NCBI GenBank assembly: GCA_003220985.1
Contig: QHTY01000172.1
Coordinates: 11,340-26,083 of the forward strand
From: Gemmatimonadota bacterium
Lineage (GTDB): Bacteria > Gemmatimonadota > Gemmatimonadetes > Gemmatimonadales > GWC2-71-9
Direction of reading: 5' to 3'
DNA length: 14,744 nucleotides
Shown: piece by piece, positions 5,637 to 11,367 of the stretch
How positions within the stretch are numbered: the stretch's first letter is position 1
Layout: every line of letters begins with the position of its first letter
Made by a program: the position numbers and the translations under genes
The notes under the pieces: model-generated
Database searches by the model: none
Told to the model about the DNA's origin: nothing
The model's input: only the letters and a program-made list of their open reading frames with translations

Positions 5637-6610
5637 ACGAACAAGAGCTGTTGGACGCCGTCGGCCGTCTGCCGAAGAGCCTCGAGCCGCCGCGCGATCT
5701 GTGGCCCGGGATCTCGACACGGATCAACGCGCGCCTGTGGCGACGCTGGTACTGGGTGCCGCTGGCGGCCGCGGCGGCGCTCGCGCTCGTGTTGATCGGG
5801 CGCTCGATCAAACCAACGGCGTGGGACGTCACTGCGCTGGCCGGGCGCCCGCTCATTGGGACGAAGCGCCTGTCCGCTTCCGGGCGGCTGCGCGTCGGCG
5901 ACTGGCTGCAGACCGACGACAGCTCGCGCGCGCTCGTGGCCGTCGGTCGGATCGGCCAGGTCGAGGTGCAGCCGGACACGCGCGTGCAGCTCGTGGTCGC
6001 GCGCGCGAACGAGCATCGCCTCGCGCTGGCGCGTGGGACCATCGCGGCGAAAGTCGATGCCGTGCCGCGCCTCTTCTTTGTGGACACGCCCGCGGGGACG
6101 GCGATCGACCTCGGTTGTGCCTACACGCTGGCCACCGACTCCCTCGGCAAAGGCCTGCTGCACGTCACCGGTGGCGAAGTGGAGTTTCAGACGAGACAGC
6201 GCTCGGCGCGGGTGCCGCTCGGCGCGCTCGTCCAGATACGCCCGCCCCTAGGCCCCGGCACGCCATATGTCGAGGACGCACCGGCGCCATTCGTGCGCGC
6301 GCTCATCGCGTTTGACTTTGAGAAGGGTCGTGCGCGCGCGATGCGCACCACGCTGGCGCTCGCACGGCCGCAGGACGCGCTGTCGCTGTGGCATCTGCTC
6401 CAGCGCGTCGCGCCGCCGCTGCGCGGCGTGGTGTACGACCGGCTCGCCGCGCTCGTGCCACCGCCGCCCGGCGTGACGCGGGGCGGGGCGATCGCGCTCC
6501 ACTCCCGGGACTTGGAAGGCTACTGGACGAAGATCCACAGCATCCACTTCCGCCGGATGGTCTTGCGGGGAGTGCGCGAGATCAATCCGCGGACGGGACT
6601 CGCTCGCTAG
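5633..6610 (+). CDS. FecR-domain anti-sigma factor
   Basis: This 325-residue single-pass membrane protein has a cytoplasmic N-terminus (residues 1-37, with LPKSLEPPRDLWPGIS, a motif I associate with anti-sigma factors of these phyla). A membrane segment follows at about 40-57. The FecR domain spans about 85-200 (VGDWLQTDDSSRALVAVG, VEVQPDTRVQLV, LARGTIAAKVDAV, FFVDTPAGTAIDLGCAYTL). FecR-type proteins sense a periplasmic signal and bind their cognate ECF sigma factor. The C-terminal part (about 225-325) is predicted helical and not obviously homologous to anything I know. The 4-nt overlap with the sigma gene supports a functional pair. No TonB-dependent receptor is present here, so iron-siderophore signalling is not implied. 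The gene ends 1 nt before a convergent gene. Confidence 0.87.
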   Translation: MNEQELLDAVGRLPKSLEPPRDLWPGISTRINARLWRRWYWVPLAAAAALALVLIGRSIKPTAWDVTALAGRPLIGTKRLSASGRLRVGDWLQTDDSSRALVAVGRIGQVEVQPDTRVQLVVARANEHRLALARGTIAAKVDAVPRLFFVDTPAGTAIDLGCAYTLATDSLGKGLLHVTGGEVEFQTRQRSARVPLGALVQIRPPLGPGTPYVEDAPAPFVRALIAFDFEKGRARAMRTTLALARPQDALSLWHLLQRVAPPLRGVVYDRLAALVPPPPGVTRGGAIALHSRDLEGYWTKIHSIHFRRMVLRGVREINPRTGLAR

Positions 6611-6611
6611 A

Positions 6612-7436
6612 TCACCGCAAGTACTGAGTCACGAAATCGAGCACATTCTTGCGGTCCAACCGAAACACTCCGCCCGTCCCACCACACGTTCGGTTGAGCC
6701 CGAACGAGGTCACGCCCGCGATCACATTGCTGCTCGCGACGTAGTTCGGGCCGCCGGAGTCGCCGAAGCATGTGCCACCCGTCGAGGCATTGTTCGAGAG
6801 CAGCAGGGAAAAGTCGCCTGTAAAACCGGGGGTGTTGATTTGCACGAGGTGCGGCTCGGCAAACATGCGGATTTTCTCGGCTTCGATGAAGACCGGGTTG
6901 ATCCGCTGCAGGCCGTAGCCGACGGCGGTGAATAGGGTCGAACTGCTCGGCTTCAACGCGTCGAGCTGGTCCTGTGTCGGAAGGCGCCCGTACTGATCCG
7001 CGGCGAGCTTGACGGCCTTCCGGAGAAGGACCACGCCCACATCGTGCCGGAAGAAAGCGCTCTCGGTGAACAGCGGATGCGCGTGCCACTCCGCGGCCTC
7101 GACGGTGTTGGGGCCGGCGAACGGGTAGTTATTGGTGCCGTTCTCGACGTCCGACTCCGTGAAGATGCGCATGCCGCTGAACTCGCCCGGCTCTCCGGCA
7201 CAATGGCCGGCGGTCAACACGACCTTCGGCGCGATGAGGGTGCCAGAACAGCGGAACGCGGGCTCCCCCGCCACGTCCATAACGATGAGGACGACTGCGG
7301 GATGCTGGTTGTCGTCAATGGTGCCGTCCGTGATGAACGAGGGCGGGGACATTCGCTCAGGAGCTGTGGCACCTCGGTCGCAGCCGAGCAGGCTGAGTCC
7401 GGCGGCCAGGACGGGGATCACGCAACGTGCCTTCAT
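6612..7436 (-). CDS. Trypsin-like (S1 family) serine protease, putative lipoprotein
   Basis: This 274-residue protein has the chymotrypsin triad: His78 in VVLTAGHCA, Asp132 in FRHDVGVVLL, and Ser227 in GTCFGDSGGP. It also has the second-barrel glycines of the family (AVGYGLQ, VIAGVTSFG). The N-terminus MKARCVIPVLAAGLSLLGC ends in a lipobox (LLGC, Cys19), so it is probably a lipid-anchored extracytoplasmic protease. The mature part starts close to the fold, and no long propeptide is seen. The frame is open upstream to 7574, but ATG 7436 is preferred: it gives a proper signal peptide, has GAGGAG at the right distance, and lies about 27 nt downstream of a predicted transcription start. Physiological substrates are unknown. 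It is transcribed toward the anti-sigma gene and divergent from the EEP gene. Confidence 0.9.
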   Translation of the reverse strand: MKARCVIPVLAAGLSLLGCDRGATAPERMSPPSFITDGTIDDNQHPAVVLIVMDVAGEPAFRCSGTLIAPKVVLTAGHCAGEPGEFSGMRIFTESDVENGTNNYPFAGPNTVEAAEWHAHPLFTESAFFRHDVGVVLLRKAVKLAADQYGRLPTQDQLDALKPSSSTLFTAVGYGLQRINPVFIEAEKIRMFAEPHLVQINTPGFTGDFSLLLSNNASTGGTCFGDSGGPNYVASSNVIAGVTSFGLNRTCGGTGGVFRLDRKNVLDFVTQYLR

Positions 7437-7469
7437 GGGCTCTCCTCGCTTGTGGATACGCATTGTCTG

Positions 7470-7498
7470 ATTGTAGCGACAGATCGCGACGCTGGCCA
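7470..7498 (-). promoter_or_regulatory. Candidate sigma-70-type promoter for the protease gene
   Basis: Read on the minus strand, TGGCCA (7498-7493, 4/6 to the -35 consensus) and TACAAT (7475-7470, 5/6 to the -10) are separated by 17 nt. Transcription would begin near 7463, leaving a leader of about 27 nt that contains the GAGGAG ribosome binding site. Confidence 0.45.
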
Positions 7499-7500
7499 TC

Positions 7501-7550
7501 TTGACGCTGCCTTGACGGGCTCCGGCAATGCTGGTACGTCCGAACGTACC
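7501..7550 (+). promoter_or_regulatory. Possible promoter/operator region of the EEP gene
   Basis: Two TTGACG hexamers start at 7501 and 7512, an 11-bp direct spacing, and either could be a -35 element. The -10 candidates (GGCAAT at 7524, TACGTC at 7535) are weak. A perfect 7-bp inverted repeat, GGTACGT / ACGTACC (7533-7539 and 7544-7550, 4-nt spacer), lies 22 nt before the ATG and could be a repressor site or a small mRNA hairpin. Confidence 0.3.
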
Positions 7551-7572
7551 GGCCCTCAACCCGGAGTCCACC

Positions 7573-8643
7573 ATGCGTCGCTTCCTCCTCGCTCTTCCTG
7601 CTGCCCTGTGCGCCGCGGCCTGCGCCGATCACGCGCCCGTCGCACCGCAGGTGTCCTACAACATCTCGTCACCGCCGCCGAGCGCGCGCGCCATCACGGT
7701 GATGACGCAGAACCTGTACGTGGGCGCCGATGTGGACCTCGTGATTCGGGCCCTCGGAACGCCGGACCCCAACGACGACTTCGCGGCCCTGCTGGTCGCG
7801 ATCGAGACCCTCGGCAAGACCGCGTATCCGGCGCGCGCGGAGGCCATCGCGGATGAAATCGCCCGCGCGCAGCCGCACGCCGTGGGCCTGCAGGAGGTTT
7901 CCGACATCGACATCGATTTGCGGCCGCTCGGCGTGCCGATCGAGGTACACCAGCACTTTTTGCAAATCCTGCAGGATGCGCTCGCCCGCCGAGGCTTGAA
8001 CTATCGCGTTGCCGCGATCGTCACTGACGTCGACGCCAGCCTCGTGGGAGGCTTGGTGAGTCTCGTGGATCATGACGCGCTGCTCGTGGATGGCGATCGC
8101 GTAGCGGTCGATGCCGCGAGTGGACAGACCTTCGCCGCGAACATCGGTCCGGTCCCCGGCACGCCGATCTCGTTGATTCGTGGTTGGGTGTGGGCTCGTA
8201 CCACGATCGGGGGCGAGTCGTACACATTTGCCAGCGCCCATACCGAAGCGGGAACGTCCGACCCTCTCCTGAAGCAGCTTCGCGCCGCTCAGGTCGGCGA
8301 AATGGTTGCGACGCTCGGCTCGAGCACGCCGATCGTGTTGATGGGCGATCTGAACGACACACCAGGCTCGCCGATGTATCAGGTCCTGGCGGGAGCGGGG
8401 TTCGCCGACACCTGGGCCGCGCTGCGACCCGGTGCGGAGGGACTGACGTGCTGCCACGTCGCGGATCTCTCCGATTTCCTTGCGCCGTTCGATCAGCGCA
8501 TCGATTACATCTGGACGCGGGGATTTGACGACGTAAAGGGGAGCGTCGACCGGTTCGGCAACGTGCCGGCAGACCGGCTGTCCGGGCCAGCATACCCGAT
8601 ACCATGCCGGACTGCTCGCATCGTTGAAGTAATCCGTGCTTAA
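7573..8643 (+). CDS. Exported endonuclease/exonuclease/phosphatase family protein, C-terminus probably frameshifted
   Basis: This 356-residue protein has a signal-type N-terminus (MRRFLLALPAALCAAAC, a possible weak lipobox at Cys17) and an EEP fold. The EEP motifs are TQNLYVGAD (Asn47), AVGLQEVSD (metal-binding Glu108), FASAHTEAG (His223), VLMGDLNDTPGS (Asp259, Asn261) and QRIDYIW (Asp311). Members cleave phosphodiesters or phosphomonoesters of nucleic acids, lipids or inositols; the substrate here is unknown. The family's final Ser-Asp-His motif is missing. After YPI (341-343) the reading frame gives PCRTARIVEVIRA, while the +1 frame from 8603 gives HAGLLASLK and a stop at 8630-8632, the expected family ending. 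A small indel near 8600 has probably removed the catalytic Asp-His. GGAG precedes ATG 7573 at a suitable distance. Confidence 0.82.
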   Translation: MRRFLLALPAALCAAACADHAPVAPQVSYNISSPPPSARAITVMTQNLYVGADVDLVIRALGTPDPNDDFAALLVAIETLGKTAYPARAEAIADEIARAQPHAVGLQEVSDIDIDLRPLGVPIEVHQHFLQILQDALARRGLNYRVAAIVTDVDASLVGGLVSLVDHDALLVDGDRVAVDAASGQTFAANIGPVPGTPISLIRGWVWARTTIGGESYTFASAHTEAGTSDPLLKQLRAAQVGEMVATLGSSTPIVLMGDLNDTPGSPMYQVLAGAGFADTWAALRPGAEGLTCCHVADLSDFLAPFDQRIDYIWTRGFDDVKGSVDRFGNVPADRLSGPAYPIPCRTARIVEVIRA

Positions 8644-8644
8644 G

Positions 8645-8706
8645 CGTGCGTGGTGCGTGGTGCGTGGGACTATCTCCCACGTACCACGCACCACGTACTA
8701 CGCACC
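8645..8706. terminator. Heptamer-repeat hairpin between convergent genes, possible two-way terminator
   Basis: A left arm of three GTGCGTG units (8646-8666) plus GGGA faces a right arm of four units (CACGTAC, CACGCAC, CACGTAC, TACGCAC; 8678-8705) across a 5-nt loop at 8670-8674. The inner 18 bp pair with one G-T mismatch, a wobble pair in RNA, and weaker pairing extends further out. It begins 2 nt after the EEP stop and ends 1 nt before the minus-strand oxidoreductase stop. It could therefore end transcription from both sides, although no U-tract follows. The unit sequence links it to the repeat at 537-564. Confidence 0.7.
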
Positions 8707-8707
8707 A

Positions 8708-10834
8708 TTAGGTCACCCTTCCTATCGGCAAACTCCGGATTCTCTTTCCCGTCGCCGCGAAGATCGCATTGCACACCGCAGGCGCCGTCGGTGGGACCGA
8801 GGGCTCGCCGATCCCGCCTAACGCGTCGGTGCTCGGCACGATGTGGACCTCGACGACCGGCATTTCCGGAATCCGCAGCACCGGGTAGTCGTTGAAGTTG
8901 CCCTGCTTCACGCGGCCGTTGTCGATCGTGATCTCCCCGTAGAGTGCGGCCGACAGCCCGAACACGACGCCGCCTTGCATCTGCGCCTCGAGCGTATCCG
9001 GGTTCACGACCGGGCCGCAGTCGACGGCGCACACGACGCGATGCACGCGCACCGTGCCGTCCGGCGCCACCGAGACCTCCGCAACTTCTGCGCACGTCGT
9101 CGGCTCCCACTCGGCGATCGCGATGCCGCGTCCGTGACCCACCGGCAGGGGTGTGCCCCAGCCCGCCTTCGTCGCCGCCAGCTCCAGCGTGCGGAGATGA
9201 CGGGGCTTTGCCTGCAGCAGCTCGCGCCGAAACTCGTAGGGATCACGCCCGGCGGCCGCGGCGAGTTCGTCCATGAAGCACTCGACGACGAAGGCGTTTT
9301 GCGACGCGCCGACCGAGCGCCAGAAGCCGAGTGGAATCGGCAAATCGGCCGCGACTTGATCCACGAATACATTCGGAATGCCGTACGGCATGTCCGCGGC
9401 CCCGTCGATCAGCGTTCTATCGATGCCGTTCTCCAACGGCCCGAACTTGAGCAGGATCGGGGGCGCCACGATGTGATGCGTCCACGCGACCGGCTTGTTC
9501 TGAGCGTCGAGCCCGGCGGCGAGCCGGTTGTAGGTTGCCGGCCGATAGAATCCGTGCTTGGTGTCGTCTTCGCGCGACCAGATGACTTTCACCGGTGCTT
9601 GCACCGCCCGTGACAGCCGCACCGCTTCGGCCACGAAGTCGGACTCGAGACGCCGGCCGAAGCCACCGCCGAGCAGCGTGGTGTGGATCCGGACCTTTTC
9701 TTTCGGCAGCCCTGCCGCTTCTGCGGCGACTTCCTGGGCGCGCGTTTGGTTTTGCGTCGGCGCCCACACGTCACACCCGTCGGCGCGTACGTGCGCCGTG
9801 CAGTTCATCGGCTCCATCGTCGCATGATGGAGGAACGGCACGGCATACACCGCGTCGATCTTCTTGGCGGCACCGGCGAGCGCCGCGGCGGCGTCGCCGT
9901 CCTTGCGCGCGCTGACACCTGCCTGGCTTGCGAGTGATGCGAGCCTCCCGGGGATATCGCCGAGCGTGGCGTTGGGTCCTTCGTCCCAGGTGATTTGGAG
10001 CGCGCGCCGGCCTTCCACTGCCTGCCAGTAGGTGTCGGCGACGACCGCAACGCCACTCGCGGTTCCAACGCCCCAGGCCCCCGTCCCCAGCCACGGTGTA
10101 GCCTCGAGCTGCACCACGTGCCGCACGCCCGGCAGCGCCTTGGCGCGCGCCGCATCGAAGGTCTTCACCTTGCCGCCGAACACGGGTGAGCGCTCGACGC
10201 TTGCGATCAGCATGCCCGGCATGCGGACGTCGATGCCGAATTGCGCCGTGCCGTTCACCTTGGACGGCGTGTCGAGCCGGTGCGTCCGTTTGCCGAGGAG
10301 CCGAAAGTCCTTCGGATCTTTGAGCGGCGGGTTTTCCGGGACCGGGATTGAGGCGGCCTTTGTCGCGAGCTCGCCATATGTCAATCGGTGACTCGTGCCC
10401 GTGTGGCTCACCACACCATTCTCGGTGCTGCACGCGGAGGGCTCAGCGCCCCAGGTTTGCGCGGCTGCGGCGACGAGCATCGCGCGCGCCGTCGCGCCCG
10501 CCTTGCGGAGGATATCCCAGGATGTGCGGACGCTCGTGCTTCCTCCGGTCGACATGCGGCGCGACCACCCCGCCGGATTTTCGGGCACGGGCCCGATCTT
10601 CACCTTCGTCCAGTCCGCATCGAGCTCTTCCGCGATCAGCATCGCGAGCGCGGTGTGATTGCCTTCGCCCATTTCGGACTTGTCTATCGTCAATGTCGTC
10701 GTGCCATCTGCGTCTATCCGCAGCCAGGCGTTCGGTGCAAACGGCAGGACACCGTGCCGGTCGGGCAGGCGAAATCCAATCACCAATCCGGCACCGACGG
10801 TGCCGGTCACGTGAAGAAAAGCGCGTCGTTGCAT
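8708..10834 (-). CDS. Molybdopterin-binding subunit of a xanthine dehydrogenase family enzyme (isoquinoline 1-oxidoreductase/aldehyde oxidase type)
   Basis: This 708-residue catalytic large subunit starts at the ATG read from 10834. The N-terminus MQRRAFLHVTGTVGAGLVIG is a Tat signal, as expected for periplasmic members of the IorB-like group. Family landmarks include KSEMGEGNHTALAMLIAEEL, GKRTHRLDTPSKVNGTAQFG, the glycine-rich TTLLGGGFGRRLESDFVAEA, GFWRSVGASQNAFVVECFMD, and a C-terminal GGIGEPSVPPTAPA with the catalytic Glu near residue 677. The enzyme would hydroxylate an aldehyde or N-heterocycle using water, passing electrons to the [2Fe-2S] subunit. The substrate is unknown. The start overlaps the small-subunit stop by one base (TGATG). 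A cytochrome c subunit, a FAD subunit and XdhC-type maturation factors are not seen nearby. Confidence 0.92.
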   Translation of the reverse strand: MQRRAFLHVTGTVGAGLVIGFRLPDRHGVLPFAPNAWLRIDADGTTTLTIDKSEMGEGNHTALAMLIAEELDADWTKVKIGPVPENPAGWSRRMSTGGSTSVRTSWDILRKAGATARAMLVAAAAQTWGAEPSACSTENGVVSHTGTSHRLTYGELATKAASIPVPENPPLKDPKDFRLLGKRTHRLDTPSKVNGTAQFGIDVRMPGMLIASVERSPVFGGKVKTFDAARAKALPGVRHVVQLEATPWLGTGAWGVGTASGVAVVADTYWQAVEGRRALQITWDEGPNATLGDIPGRLASLASQAGVSARKDGDAAAALAGAAKKIDAVYAVPFLHHATMEPMNCTAHVRADGCDVWAPTQNQTRAQEVAAEAAGLPKEKVRIHTTLLGGGFGRRLESDFVAEAVRLSRAVQAPVKVIWSREDDTKHGFYRPATYNRLAAGLDAQNKPVAWTHHIVAPPILLKFGPLENGIDRTLIDGAADMPYGIPNVFVDQVAADLPIPLGFWRSVGASQNAFVVECFMDELAAAAGRDPYEFRRELLQAKPRHLRTLELAATKAGWGTPLPVGHGRGIAIAEWEPTTCAEVAEVSVAPDGTVRVHRVVCAVDCGPVVNPDTLEAQMQGGVVFGLSAALYGEITIDNGRVKQGNFNDYPVLRIPEMPVVEVHIVPSTDALGGIGEPSVPPTAPAVCNAIFAATGKRIRSLPIGRVT

Positions 10835-11295
10835 CAGGCCCCCCCTTCCTTTGCGGCGCGATGCACCGCGGCCCGGATGCGCTGGTACGTTCCACACCTG
10901 CAAATGTTGGTCATCGCGGCATCGATCTGGGCATCCGTGGGATCACTCGTCCGTTGCAGCAACGCCGCCGCGGCCATGACTTGGCCCGACTGGCAGTACC
11001 CGCACTGCGGGACGTCCTCGGCGATCCATGCTTTCTGCACGCGGTGCGAGGATGTCGGGCTCAACCCCTCGATCGTCGTAATCGGTCGCGTGCCGACTGC
11101 GGAAACGGGCAACACGCAGGAGCGCACCGCATCGCCACCGAGATGCACGGTACACGCGCCGCACTGCGCGATACCACAACCGAACTTCGTGCCCGTGAGT
11201 CCCAGGTTGTCGCGCAAGACCCAGAGCAGCGGGGTGTTGGCGGCAACCTCGACAGTCCGGCGCCGGCCATTCACCAGGATTGAATACGCAGGCAT
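10834..11295 (-). CDS. [2Fe-2S] small subunit of the same molybdenum hydroxylase
   Basis: This 153-residue iron-sulfur subunit is of normal length for the family. A plant-ferredoxin-type cluster motif (GCGIAQCGACTVHLGG, with a further Cys in VRSC) is followed by the all-helical [2Fe-2S] domain motifs PQCGYCQSGQVMAAAALL and NICRCGTYQRIRAAV. It carries electrons from the molybdenum site of its partner to an unknown acceptor. The ATG read from 11295 is preferred because the product then begins MPAYSILVNGRRRTV like other members. The open frame extends to 11370, but that extension overlaps the divergent permease gene and looks unlike the family. GAGG lies about 9 nt upstream of the chosen start. 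There is no signal peptide; co-export with the Tat-bearing large subunit is the usual expectation. The 5' end faces the permease across 68 nt. Confidence 0.92.
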   Translation of the reverse strand: MPAYSILVNGRRRTVEVAANTPLLWVLRDNLGLTGTKFGCGIAQCGACTVHLGGDAVRSCVLPVSAVGTRPITTIEGLSPTSSHRVQKAWIAEDVPQCGYCQSGQVMAAAALLQRTSDPTDAQIDAAMTNICRCGTYQRIRAAVHRAAKEGGA

Positions 11296-11310
11296 AGGGC
11301 AGGGCCTCGT

Positions 11311-11321
11311 TAAGGAGGTGA
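11311..11321 (+). promoter_or_regulatory. Near-perfect Shine-Dalgarno upstream of a putative leader ORF
   Basis: TAAGGAGGTGA matches the 16S rRNA anti-Shine-Dalgarno almost completely. It lies 43 nt before the permease ATG, too far to serve it, but 7 nt before a GTG codon at 11329. An in-frame TGA at 11319 and the lack of start codons from 11322 to 11361 in the permease frame rule out an earlier permease start using it. Confidence 0.65.
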
Positions 11322-11328
11322 GACAAAC

Positions 11329-11367
11329 GTGGCGGTGAGAACCAAAAGGCGCCAGACTCCTCCATGA
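11329..11367 (+). CDS. Putative 12-codon leader peptide overlapping the permease start
   Basis: GTG 11329 opens a 12-codon frame encoding MAVRTKRRQTPP. Its TGA stop (11365-11367) overlaps the permease ATG in an ATGA junction. The Shine-Dalgarno at 11311-11321 is the strongest in the window and has no other sensible target, while the permease ATG itself has none. The frame may load ribosomes that re-initiate at the permease, or it may regulate permease translation; four of the twelve codons are Arg or Lys, and it ends Pro-Pro before the stop. The ORF is too short for homology evidence, so it remains a hypothesis based on arrangement. Confidence 0.4.
   Translation: MAVRTKRRQTPP

Noticed and set aside
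5326..6087. Minus-strand open frame across the sigma/anti-sigma junction
   Set aside because: It has no recognisable domain and reads the palindromic repeat backwards. Both sense-strand genes are clearly identifiable.
7437..7574. 46-residue N-terminal extension of the protease
   Set aside because: It would bury the signal peptide and lipobox internally. The downstream ATG has GAGGAG and lies below a plausible promoter.
8645..8706. CRISPR array or mobile-element end
   Set aside because: The units are only 7 bp and directly adjacent with no spacers. No cas gene, transposase or target duplication is visible.
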